This document shows positions 1 through 10,059 of a stretch of 64,000 bases of DNA, one piece after another. Under the pieces are notes generated by a model, which had not been told where the DNA came from, did not search any database, and saw nothing but the letters and a program-made list of their open reading frames with translations. Each line of letters starts with the position of its first letter. The stretch's first letter is position 1. The DNA is from Taudactylus pleione (taxonomy: Eukaryota > Chordata > Amphibia > Anura > Myobatrachidae), in NCBI GenBank assembly GCA_031769625.1, contig JAUIMM010000121.1, positions 7,030,001 through 7,094,000 of the forward strand, written 5' to 3'. The translations under genes were made by a program, and so were the position numbers.

Positions 1-394
1 GCCACGGATCATAACACCAAATAGACGTCTAATGTACTGGTTAGGAACCTTTGCATATTTCTGCTCGCCACCTCAGGAGAGTGCAAGCAGATATGCTCCA
101 AATTGAATTGCTCCGTCAGGGGCCCACAAGGCCGGAAAACATTTGAATTCCCTTCATAAAGTCACATAAAGTCACACACTGTAAAATATAGTTGTCGTCC
201 CAATCCTACCTTACATGCTGGATAATCCTTCATTCCTCTGGGCAGACTGTAGCAGCTCCTCCCCTCCTCTATCCCATGCTGCTCTGGCACTGTCTGTGCA
301 GTGGCATGTAGCCCTGCCCCTGCTTTAACTCCACCTCACTTTTAGTCTCCATTTTCCACAATTGGAAGCTTCACAGTGCAGTCCTCCTCTGCAC
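1..394. other. Non-coding flank, nothing recognised
   Basis: No exon, RNA gene or complete repeat could be recognised. The stretch is of mixed composition and ends at the TAGGGATGG terminus of a MITE. Confidence 0.5.
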
Positions 395-692
395 TAGGGA
401 TGGCCATTGTTGGAGTGTCCATTGACGGTTACCATCAATGGCACAAAAACCATCTATGATTAACCATCGACGGTTTGCACCCCTCGATGGCCCCACTGCT
501 GGGGCATGCATCAAAAAACAGCAGCCGCCAGGGTGGGGCTATCTCCAGCCTGACAAGAAAAAAGAAAATAACCTTCGGCTCCCACTCATCTATCGATGGC
601 GGAGAACCATTGGCACTCTGCCATCGATGGCAAAACAATTGACCATCAACAGTTAACCATCGATGATTGCTACCTATCGATGGTTATCCCTA
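395..692. mobile_element. Short non-autonomous element (MITE) with CATCGATGG motifs
   Basis: The segment starts TAGGGATGGCCATTG and ends with the inverse of TAGGGATAACCATCG, so it has imperfect terminal inverted repeats. Its interior repeats CATCGATGG-like palindromes several times on both arms. Termini of the form TAGGG are typical of hAT-derived MITEs, but the flanking 8-mers (CTCTGCAC and CTGCCTTC) do not match, so the class is an inference. No transposase is encoded. Confidence 0.55.
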
Positions 693-1936
693 CTGCCTTC
701 TTACTAATGTGAATAGAATGCTAAATATTTGTAGTAAAAATATGGTAGTCCAACAATGCATACCCTTTTGAAAAGTGGACAACCTGCCGCATCATATGAG
801 AGTACCCCTGTCTACATAAATGACGAGGGAAGAGATCAGGGCATTAGAACCCCCCCCCCCCCCCTCCATTTTTAGCATCTTCCCCAAACTTCTGCTTCTA
901 CTAGTGTTTCTGTAGTTCAGGCTGATATTGTCCAATATGAATAATAATAACGTGATCACCTTGCTAAAAAACACAAGCTACATTATTTTAAAGTAGGTAC
1001 TTCCCTCTGACTGAAGCCAGAAAGGTGGAGAACCTCCCGAATTTAAGACTTCTTAACTATATCTTCAGTGTAGGGGTTATTCTCTGGTGATCATACAGGA
1101 TTACCAAACAATAATTTCTCAGGATCTAAACGAAGGTATCCCCCCCTGCACAGCCCACCTTTGCGTCTACCCACAACTCCTGGAGGTGTGGGCAGCAAAG
1201 TTGGCAAGTATGGGGGCAGGGCTTCATATCACTATGCCCTCTCCTCACAGCACAAGGAGTCATCAATCCCCTCTACTGTAAAATTTATTTTTTGATGTCA
1301 CAATAATTAAACAGAAAATTATAGACAAAAATCAGGCCCATATGTAATATGATACGATTTGCTGGTCCTGGTGTGATAGCCACTAGATTTAAAATGGCAA
1401 TTAGTTTTAAAGCAAAATCAGGCTAATTACAGATTTAAATCTAGTGGAAACTACATTGTGACCAGCTAATCACAGCTTATTACATAGGGGCCACATTGAT
1501 ACGATTCACCACAAATCACATCATCAACTTACTTCTCTGGGGAAGTCTGTGGCATAGAGGGCTGGTCTACGTTCTGGAAGAGCAGGCAAGTATGCTGTTA
1601 CTGTGATGAGTGATGTAAGCCGTTCTATTGTGTGGTTGGGGAGGGTTGACTATTTAATTTTTTGAATGGTGAATTGCCAGCTCTCTATCTCATCTGAGCT
1701 CCCAGGATCCGCTCTTGTAGCTGATTTAACAAGGCACCCCGCATGATTGTCTTCAGCAATGATATGGAATTAGATTGAAAAGTAAAAAAGGACAGTATTT
1801 CACATTAGTATATACAGTGGTCGAAGTGGGAATTTTGAAGTGGGGGTATAGAAAATTGAAGGTCGTACTTATGTGCGCAATGGAAAAAGGAACGTGGTCA
1901 CTCAAAAGGGGCGTGACCTTAATATGCCCCCCTTTT
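693..1936. other. Non-coding, low-information stretch
   Basis: It contains a run of 15 C residues (about 850-864) and AT-rich unique-looking sequence. Short reading frames here lack codon or domain signals. No exon or RNA gene seen. Confidence 0.5.
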
Positions 1937-2242
1937 AATCAATGTAGTGTACCTCACCGTAGTACCCCTTATACACATTTTGCCACACAATAGTAGTGCC
2001 CCTTATAGCACATTATGCCAAGCATTAGTAGTACCCCTTATACATTATGCCACACAACTATGCCCCATACATATTATTCCGCACAGTAATGCCACTTACA
2101 CAATATGCCACATAGTAATGCCCTTTACAAATTATGCTGCACATTAATGCCCTTTGCGAGTGATGCCATGCAGTAATGCAATCTACATATGCCACGCAGT
2201 ATCAGTGCCCCTTACACATTATGCCACACAGTAATACCCCTT
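1937..2242. repeat. Degenerate ~30-bp tandem repeat (GCCCCTTA...ATTATGCCACACA)
   Basis: Imperfect units built from AGTAATGCCCCTTA and CATTATGCCACACA follow one another. The same repeat resumes at 7934 just after the LTR retrotransposon (CCCCTATAACATTATG), which shows that the retrotransposon inserted into this array. Confidence 0.7.
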
Positions 2243-2848
2243 TGTGATAGGATCATTGGTAAAGTGGTCTGTGGCAGGTACATTTGTCCCAGATTCCTGT
2301 CTTATGTGTTTTAAACCCCCAGGAGAAAGTCTGCAGTGTAGCAGGCTTGAGTTTCGGCTTTTTGAAAAGCCGGTTTGGGACCTGGGGGTTGTGGGTGAGA
2401 GGAGAGGGAGGGCTCCACCCACGGCCACTCCAGGTTTTGGTTCTCGCAGCCTGGTAACAGGCTTGTTAGGGTTTCCACCTGAGAGTGGCCAATATAAGCC
2501 TAGTTTGGATAAGGCTGAGTGTCTCACCTGGGAGAGCAGGCAGGGAGTTTGCTCAGAGACACTTGGAAACCTAACTGTGAGTGTTGTGCTGTGCCTTTGT
2601 TGCTGGCGAAGGCATTAGGCCCTGCCAGGTTCTGGTAGTGAGGGAACTACCTGTGAAGTTAGTGCCCCGACAGGGCTAGGATTTATATTTATGTTTTCTT
2701 TATATTTCTGACATTGTACAATAAAGACTGGCGCCGACCAGCTTGTACTTGCATCCAGACTGGTGTGCTGCTTCCCTGCTGCTGTGTGTGTGTGTAAGGA
2801 AGGAGTCCTCTACCCAGGAGAGGGACCCCCTAACCTAACTGTGTCACA
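2243..2848 (+). repeat. 5' LTR
   Basis: 606 bp, TG...CA ends, repeated at 7328-7933 with a single difference noticed (GCGAAGGC here, GCGAGGGC in the other copy). An AATAAA at 2720-2725 could be the poly(A) signal within the LTR. Confidence 0.95.
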
Positions 2849-2870
2849 ATATGGTGGAGAATGCAGGCAA
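2849..2870 (+). promoter_or_regulatory. Probable primer-binding site of the retrotransposon
   Basis: The sequence ATGGTGGAGAATGCAGG follows the 5' LTR after two or three bases, the position where a tRNA primer binds. The tRNA was not identified. Confidence 0.5.
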
Positions 2871-3043
2871 CCACACACACTGAAGTTGCAGCAAGAGGAA
2901 AACTTTCCATTTAAAAATTAAAGGGACAGACACCCAATTTGTGAGTGTGGAAATAACACTGTGTCCTTGGAGTCCCATAGAGGAGGCGTCAGCCAATGCT
3001 CAGAGAGGCAAGGTTCAGCTTCCAACCTACACGCCAGGACAAA

Positions 3044-4261
3044 ATGGAGGACATTATTAAGGCCTTGCTCCAAGCTACAGCAGCTCAGCAGGAATCTACC
3101 AAGGCTCAGCAGAAAGCTACAGCAGCTCAGCAGGAGACTAACAGACTTCAGCAGGTCTCCATTGAGGAAAACAGCCAGGCCATAAGAGAGGTTGTACAGC
3201 ACCTGGTCGCCCGGCCCAGAGAGGTTACTACTGGTCTTCCCACCCCCACTCACTCCGTACGAGCCAGTCACTTACTCCAAAAGATGACTTCGGGCGATGA
3301 TGTGGAGGCCTATCTCACCGCGTTTGAAAGAACGGCCAAAAGGGAGAGTTGGCCCAAGGAGCAGTGGGCAAGTCTGGTGGCACCTTTTTTGTCTGGGGAG
3401 CCACAAAAGGCCTATTTCGACTTATGCCTGGCTGATGCCAAGGACTATAAAAAACGAAAACAGGAGATCCTAACTCGCTTGGGAGTCACCACCTTTGTTC
3501 GTGCCCAACTGGTCCACCGCTGGGAGTTCCATAGGGACAAGCCTCCACATTCACAGATGCATGACCTCGTCCATCTGTCCTCAAAATGGCTACAGCCCGA
3601 GACGCTGACGGGACCACAGATCGTGGAAAGGGTCGTAATGGACCAGTACCTGCGATCATTACCTGTGACTCTGCGCAAGTGGGCGAGCCATGCAGACCCT
3701 AAGTCCGCGGACCAGTTGGTCAAGCTAGTGGAGAGGTACGTGGCGGCTGAGGAGCTGATGAGTATGCCCCACCGAGCCCCGATGGCGCACCGGCGAACTC
3801 CCACAGACACTGGTAAGACTGTTCCAGGGGAGAAGGGTGCTGGGCGGTGGAATGTACCTAAGACTGAGGGTGTAGAACCTGGAGACAGGCCTGCCAGGCC
3901 AGGAAGGTTCTTGCCCCGTAAACGACTAGACATTAATATGACTCAGTGTTTCCGATGTGGTGGCTTCGGCCATATTGCCGCTAATTGTTCACTTACAACT
4001 GAACCTATGCAATGTGATACTGCTCATGTCTACCGCAGGGGGTCTTTCTTTTCACAGACAGCCTGTACGGCTGACCGGCAGGCTGAGACTGATAAGCACA
4101 TGTGTGTACTCACTGTAGATGGCAACCGAGTAGAGGCACTGTTAGACTCTGGTAGCTTGGTGACACTTATAAAAGCTGAGCTGGTGAACCCGAGGCATAC
4201 AGGGAAAACTGTTGGTGTAACCTGCATACATGGGGATACTCGATATTATGTTACGGGGTGA
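3044..4261 (+). pseudogene. Gag-protease of the Gmr1-type element (SCAN-like capsid)
   Basis: Start chosen at the ATG followed by an Ile/Leu/Gln-rich helix; the frame is open further upstream without extra conserved sequence. Residues 1-55 form a Gln/Ala-rich probable coiled coil. Residues about 150-235 resemble a SCAN domain (WLQPE, QIVERVVMDQYLRSLP, LVKLVERYV), the dimerisation module that vertebrate zinc-finger proteins acquired from a Gmr1-like Gag. Residues 302-315 are a CCHC knuckle (CFRCGGFGHIAANC). Residues 368-370 are the aspartic protease DSG. The frame ends at TGA 4259-4261 in mid-protease, and the rest of the protease is in another frame from 4258. Whether that is a programmed frameshift or a lesion cannot be decided from one copy. 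Confidence 0.88.
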
Positions 4262-4869
4262 ACATCGAGACACCATGTGGCTCTGCTATAGTTTCTGTGG
4301 GTTTGGTGCATGGTCTGGTGTACGATGCAATATTGGGGAGAGACTTTGCTCACTTCTGGAAGTTGTGGGAAAGCCATTTTGTTCCAGAGGTGAACAACCC
4401 CGATCCATTTGAGAAGGTTGTCGATGTAGTGGAGGAGGGAGTTTCTTCTGAGTCAGAGTTATCCCCTTTTTCTACTATGGTTGGCGAACTAGAGAATGCG
4501 GAACGTGACGGTGGCCCGCCAACTGATGTGCCTCCCATTGAGGTGGGAAGTGTTGTTGGGCCAGGTGATCGTCTGCCTGATTTAGAGGTCAGAAGAGAGG
4601 TCTTTGCCGTGGAGCAGTTGAATGACCCTACTTTGGTAAAAGCCAGGGAGAATGTAAAAGTAGTTGATGGTAAACCCGTAGACCCCGATAGTCCTTTGTC
4701 CTATCCCCACATGGCAATGTGTCAGGATTTGTTATATCAGGTGACTAAGAAGGGGGAAGATATTGTGGAACAACTAATAGTTCCCAAAGCCTACAGAAGA
4801 ACAGTGTTGGATCCGGCCCATGGTCATATAACGGCAGGCCATCTAGGGGTAGAGAAAACCACTGAGTGA
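4258..4869 (+). pseudogene. Protease C-terminal half and integrase N-terminal part
   Basis: The first 30 codons contain the protease-like DAILGRDF motif. A long acidic linker follows, then a stretch leading to HGHITAGHLGVEKT, the histidine side of the integrase H2C2 zinc-binding domain. A TGA at 4867-4869 stops the frame; beyond it the same frame continues with the expected FFWPG and a CPEC cysteine pair, so the stop looks like a nonsense mutation (CGA to TGA, a CpG transition) and not the natural end. The frame changes again near 4998. Confidence 0.82.
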
Positions 4870-5000
4870 ATAATGCAGAGGTTTTTCTGGCCCGGGCTTC
4901 ATAAAGAGGTGTCTGACTTTTGCGCATCCTGCCCTGAGTGTCAATATCATGCTCCCAGGCCACATTTTAAGGGTCCACTAGTTCCATTGCCTATTATAGG

Positions 5001-6098
5001 GTGCCATTTGAAAGAATAGCGATGGATTTGGTTGGACCCTTAATGAAGTCTGCCAGGGGACACCAGTATATTCTGGTCATAATGGATTACGCTACCAGGT
5101 ACCCGGAAGCGATCCCGTTGCGCAATACGTCAACCAAGACCATTGCCAGAGAGCTAGTTCATGTCTTTAGCAGGCTGGGTATACCCAAGGAGATACTAAC
5201 TGACCAGGGTACACCGTTTATGTCAAAAGTCATGAAAGAGTTATGCCGCCTGTTTAAAATTGAACAGTTAAGAACTTCGGTTTATCACCCCCAAACCGAT
5301 GGGCTGGTCGAGAGGTTTAACAAGACGTTAAAACACATGCTTAGGAAAGTGGTCGACAAGGATGGTAGGGATTGGGATTACTTATTGCCGTATTTATTGT
5401 TGGCCATAAGAGAGGTTCCCCAGTCCTCCACCGGGTTTTCACCCTTCGACTTGTTGTATGGGAGACACCCAAGGGGGTTACTAGACATTGCCAAAGAGAC
5501 ATGGGAGGGGCAGTCTAGTCCTTACAAAATGGTGATTGAGTATGTTTCTCAAATGCAGGAGAGAATTGCTGTGGTAGTGCCGATAGTGAGAGAGCACCTG
5601 GAACAGGCTCAACAGGCACAGCAGAGGGTATACAACCGCAATGCCCGGTTACGCAGCTTTGCTCCTGGGGACAGAGTGTTAGTGTTGGTTCCCACTGTGG
5701 AAAATAAACTTTTGGCTAAATGGAAAGGGCCCTTTGAAATCTTAGAAAGAGTGGGACAGGTCAATTACAAAGTTTACCAGCCGGGGAAAAGAAAGCCGGA
5801 ACAGATATACCATATAAATCTATTAAAGCCCTTGAAAGATAGAACGGTACTGTCGGCCGTCCGAGCCCCTCCAGTAAATCCAGGGCCCTTAGTTCCCGAA
5901 GTGACAGTGGCAAAAACCCTGTCGGCAATTCAACAACAAGAGGTCAAGGAGTTTCTGATCAGAAATAGGGTGCTGTTCTCTGACGTACCTGGGAAAACCT
6001 CGGTCATTAAACATGACATAATCACTGACCCAGGGGTTAAAGTTAATCTAAAGCCCTATAGGTTACCAGAAGCACAAAGAGAATCGGTGTCGAAATAA
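5001..6098 (+). pseudogene. Integrase catalytic core and start of reverse transcriptase
   Basis: Residues 7-120 carry the retroviral-type integrase core: Asp in AMDLVGP, Asp in LTDQGTPF and Glu in HPQTDGLVERFN, so the DDE triad is intact. A C-terminal region with FAPGDRVLVL and KWKGPFEI is a typical integrase tail. Without a stop the frame then runs into the Gypsy RT entry region (LFSDVPG, then KPYRLP), showing that integrase precedes RT. TAA at 6096-6098 interrupts the RT; readable RT sequence (SSPIVLIPKPDGSVRFC) continues in the same frame after the stop, followed by a frame change near 6240. Confidence 0.9.
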
Positions 6099-6246
6099 AT
6101 TAAAAATATGCTAGAGTTAGGGGTTATTGAAGAATCACATAGTGAATGGTCAAGTCCCATTGTGTTGATTCCAAAGCCCGACGGGAGTGTGCGTTTCTGC
6201 AATGACTTCCGAAAGTTGAACAGTTTCAAAATTCGATGCCTACCCG

Positions 6247-6792
6247 ATGCCAAGAGTGGATGAACTGATTGAGAGACTAGGGACGGCAAGGTATTTAACC
6301 ACTCTTGACCTAACCAAAGGGTATTGGCAAGTACCGTTAACCGAGAGCGCCAAACAAAAGACAGCTTTTTCAGCGCCAGAGGGCTTGTTTCAGTACAAGA
6401 TGTTGCCCTTCGGGCTACATGGGGCACCTGCTACCTTCCAAAGAATGATGGACAGGATTCTAAGGTATGCGGCTGCTTATCTGGATGACGTGGTCATTCA
6501 TAGTCCGGATTGGCAGTCTCACTTACCCAGGGTGCAAGCAGTGTTGGACTCCATCTATAAGGCAGGTTTGACAGCCAACACAAAAAAGTGTTGTCTAGGC
6601 ATGGAGGAAGTAAAATATCTGGGATACACCATTGGCAGAGGCCTGATAAAGCCTCAGCTCAATAAAGTTGATGCCATACAAAACTGGCCACGGCCTCTGA
6701 ATAAGAAGCAGGTGAGAGGCTTCTTGGGAATTACGGGGGTACTACAGGAGGTTTATACCCAACTTTGCCACCATGGCAGTCCCACTGACTGA
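6247..6792 (+). pseudogene. Reverse transcriptase palm domain
   Basis: Shows the Gypsy RT motifs in order: LTTLDLTKGYWQVPL, the LPFGLHGAPATFQRMM block, AYLDDVVIHS with catalytic YLDD, and KYLGY further on. The frame is lost near 6750-6790, where the sequence passes to the RNase H frame. It begins inside the RT because of a frame change near 6240. Confidence 0.92.
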
Positions 6793-7399
6793 CCTGACCA
6801 AAGGCAAACAAAAAGTCATGGTAGAATGGAGTCCTGAGGCAGAGAAAGCTTTTCAGGAGTTGAAAGTAGCATTGTGTTCCCAACCAGTCCTGATGACTCC
6901 TAATTTTGAAAGGGAATTCATAGTACAAACCGATGCATCAGAAGTAGGTATAGGAGCGGTCCTGTCCCAGAACAAGGAGGGTGAGGAACACCCTATTTTC
7001 TATCTAAGTAGAAAGTTGAATGTACATGAGAGAAACTATGCCACAGTGGAGAAGGAGGAATTGGCCATAAAGTGGGCATTAGAGGCTCTCAGGTACTACT
7101 TGGTTGGAAGAAAGTTCAAATTGATCACTGACCATGCCCCTTTGAAGTGGATGTCCGAAAATAAGGACAGTAATGCGAGAATTACGAGATGGTTCTTGGC
7201 GTTTTACATTTTCAGTGGAACACAGGCCAGGAAGAGGGGCTGGCCAATGCTGACGCGTTTTCACGCGTTCATTGTTTGGGGGCTTCAGTTGTTTCCGCCC
7301 CACAGGTCGAAACAAAGGGGAGGGATATGTGATAGGATCATTGGTAAAGTGGTCTGTGGCAGGTACATTTGTCCCAGATTCCTGTCTTATGTGTTTTAA
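6773..7399 (+). pseudogene. RNase H domain of the retrotransposon
   Basis: Contains the hallmark sequence of Gypsy RNase H: TDASEVGIGAVLSQ, then PIFYLSRKL, YATVEKEELAIKWA and LITDHAPLKW. After about 7200 the frame is lost, although a typical NADA-SR end can be recognised in another frame near 7250. The last 70 bp of this reading frame are the 3' LTR. Confidence 0.88.
7308..7327 (+). promoter_or_regulatory. Polypurine tract
   Basis: AAACAAAGGGGAGGGATA lies directly before the 3' LTR, where plus-strand DNA synthesis is primed. Confidence 0.8.
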
Positions 7400-7933
7400 A
7401 CCCCCAGGAGAAAGTCTGCAGTGTAGCAGGCTTGAGTTTCGGCTTTTTGAAAAGCCGGTTTGGGACCTGGGGGTTGTGGGTGAGAGGAGAGGGAGGGCTC
7501 CACCCACGGCCACTCCAGGTTTTGGTTCTCGCAGCCTGGTAACAGGCTTGTTAGGGTTTCCACCTGAGAGTGGCCAATATAAGCCTAGTTTGGATAAGGC
7601 TGAGTGTCTCACCTGGGAGAGCAGGCAGGGAGTTTGCTCAGAGACACTTGGAAACCTAACTGTGAGTGTTGTGCTGTGCCTTTGTTGCTGGCGAGGGCAT
7701 TAGGCCCTGCCAGGTTCTGGTAGTGAGGGAACTACCTGTGAAGTTAGTGCCCCGACAGGGCTAGGATTTATATTTATGTTTTCTTTATATTTCTGACATT
7801 GTACAATAAAGACTGGCGCCGACCAGCTTGTACTTGCATCCAGACTGGTGTGCTGCTTCCCTGCTGCTGTGTGTGTGTGTAAGGAAGGAGTCCTCTACCC
7901 AGGAGAGGGACCCCCTAACCTAACTGTGTCACA
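7328..7933 (+). repeat. 3' LTR
   Basis: 606-bp copy of the 5' LTR; one substitution noticed (7693 region). Ends TGTGTCACA and is followed by CCCCTATAACATTATG, the continuation of the interrupted ~30-bp repeat. Confidence 0.95.
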
Positions 7934-8775
7934 CCCCTATAACATTATGTCCCACAATAAAGGCCCCCCACAGCCTCCTACCTTTCTGTGTTGCTCCAGC
8001 AGCCTTTCAACTACCCCTATTGGGCAATCAGCAGCAGCCTCTGACCGGGCCCGGCAGGTATCCATAGAAAGAAAGCACATAGCGCCGCCATCATTTAGAA
8101 TCTGGCACTGTCCGCTAGCCAATTGGAGCTCATGGACAGCAGCAAATTAGGAGCCGCCACTGCAGCCGTCCTGATTGGCTGCCGGTCTGCGAGCTCCAAT
8201 TGGCTCGCAGACAGCGCCAGATTCAAAATGACAATGGCGCTGTGCTACTGTCTCACCATGTATGCCTGCTGGTGCGTCAGCTGTAATCAGCTGGCAGCTC
8301 GGCACCAAATTCCCCTCGGCAGTCACATCTTCAAGCAGGCCGCCAGCGGCACAGCAGGGCTCAGTGCTTGAAGGAGGTGCTGGTATATCATATCGTTGTA
8401 TACAGACACACTTTGAACACTGCAGTATATATCAAAATCTGTGTGCAACTCAGCTGACCTATACCTGAAATAACTGAAAGGTTTATATTTATCTAAATGT
8501 GTATGCCATGCTCTCACTACTCTGCAACATGGCCATGCCCCCTCCAAAAAATATTTGTCTTCCTCAGTAACGCTGCAAAGGGGCACAATGTCCTCATCAG
8601 CAGCTGACCCAGGCCCCTGCTGGGCTCTTCCAACAAACCCAGGCCCGTTAAATAGTACGATCCCCCCCACCCCGTCTCACGGCACCCCTGGTGATGTCAC
8701 AGCAGCTCAGATTTCTGCCCTGTAGGTCCCAAGAGGAAATCCAAGATACACAACATCTGTTTGCAGTTGCACAAA
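7934..8775. other. Non-coding, with an imperfect palindromic MITE-like segment at ~8085-8245
   Basis: At 8085-8245 the arms CGCCATCATTTAGAATCTGGC and its near inverse at 8215-8240 flank two copies of a CCAATTGGAGCTC-like motif, so the segment could fold as a hairpin. The remainder has no recognised feature. Confidence 0.45.
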
Positions 8776-9987
8776 TCCAACACAAATACTTTATTCACAT
8801 CAAGATACAAAATTAAAGTCTATTATATTTCTCTAGAAATGATTCTCTTTTTGGCGATGACAAATGTATGTATAATACGGTATGAAAAAGAAAAGAAAAC
8901 AAGGGATGTAAGGCCGGCAATAAACTGGCTACCTCGTCCCAAACGTGCGTCCCCCCAAGAATCCCCAGTAGAGAATGCAGCATATTAAGAAACAGAGAAG
9001 AGAAAACTAGACAAAATAACATGATCAATGGGAAGGACAAGATTTATGACCAATCAATAACGTCACAACCTATAATCAGACAACTCAGGTTCCCGTCTCG
9101 TACTTCTCCCTTATCACACAATTTTGTTTGAACAGACTCATTCAATGTAAATGCACTGTTATGGGGAATCTACTGATGAGTATTACATATTTTTAAGAAA
9201 AGATACCCTGAAGGCAGGGGATGGGTCTAAGAATATATTTCAAAGACATTTACAATATGAGATCGCAGTATCAAAGTTACGCAGTATAATTCATCTATGC
9301 ACTATTGAAAGATCAATGGGTTGAAGTGTGTTCAGGTTGTATGTCTTCAATTCTGCTGAGTGGTCCCTATAAAAGTGTATTTAAAGGATTTTCTTGCATG
9401 CACTACTAAGATCCATGGAAGACGTCACTTCGTGTAATATACATAATTGTGATCTGCAGGTCTCCTGACTATTGCAGATATAACTGCCCCTCTTCAATTT
9501 ATATTATTTTGTAGATATTATAAATATACAGTACGGGAAATTAAGTGCTGTTGAAATCGCAATAAAATAGTGGATTAATGCAATAGAACACAGGAAATAT
9601 CATGAGCTATAGGAAGTTGTTATTATTTTGCTGGAACTGAGATATAATTGTCATGTAGGGATTTAAATTTTGGAGATCGCTGGGGACTGGGAACCTGTTT
9701 GCTGCTGGAGAAACATGAACCGACATGACTAGATAACAGTGAGGTACTTTCAGCCAGGAGTAAAGCATGGAGGACGAGGTAGCAACTTTTGGGATAGAAA
9801 TCAGGCAGTACTGGGGTAAAAGCTTGGAAAGGCAAATAGGCGTTAGGGGCATGGAAGGGCAGCCTGGACTCCCTGGCACGATGAGCAGGGAGAACACTAA
9901 AAGAGTATTCGAGGACAGGTGGAGCTGCCATCTCTGTAAGGCAGGCGCGACATCACAACACCGAGCGAGGCAGCTTAGTCACCGCTC
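8776..9987 (-). other. PTPRN: Probable 3' untranslated region of PTPRN
   Basis: Runs from the stop codon of the terminal PTPRN exon to just past a canonical poly(A) signal on the minus strand. It has no strong coding signal. The extent is inferred from the poly(A) signal only, not from transcript data. Confidence 0.6.
8790..8795 (-). terminator. Candidate poly(A) signal AATAAA
   Basis: On the minus strand GTGAATAAAGTATTTG is followed by a GT-rich stretch (GTGTTGGATTTGTG), the usual layout of a cleavage site with its downstream element. It lies about 1.2 kb after the PTPRN stop codon. Confidence 0.6.
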
Positions 9988-10059
9988 TCATTGCGGCAAA
10001 GCCTTAAGAATTGCATTGACTTCCTCAGCCACTGCCGTAAGGGCGAACTCAAACTGATC
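9988..10059 (-). CDS. PTPRN: PTPRN terminal coding exon
   Basis: Encodes [14 protein letters not shown]...ILKALPQ and TGA, the invariant C-terminus of IA-2. Acceptor ...ACACAG precedes the GAT codon; phase 0 with the exon before. 24 codons including stop. Confidence 0.97.
   Translation of the reverse strand, partial: DQFEFALTAVAEEVNAILKALPQ

Larger units (their letters stand above)
2243..7933 (+). mobile_element. Gmr1-type Ty3/Gypsy LTR retrotransposon, full length, coding region broken
   Basis: Two 606-bp direct repeats beginning TGTGATAGG and ending GTGTCACA bound a 4.5-kb interior. CCCCT occurs at both outer junctions (with one extra T on the left), a plausible 5-bp target duplication inside a simple repeat. 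In order, the interior encodes a gag with a SCAN-like region and a CCHC knuckle, an aspartic protease (DSG), an integrase with zinc-binding and DDE parts, reverse transcriptase with YLDD, and RNase H. Integrase before RT is the known arrangement of the Gmr1 group and not of ordinary Ty3/Gypsy elements. Several stops and frame changes break the coding sequence, so this copy should not make a complete Pol. Confidence 0.93.

Noticed and set aside
2244..2618. 124-codon frame (and its partner at 7272-7703)
   Set aside because: It is LTR sequence read through; duplicated only because the LTR is duplicated.
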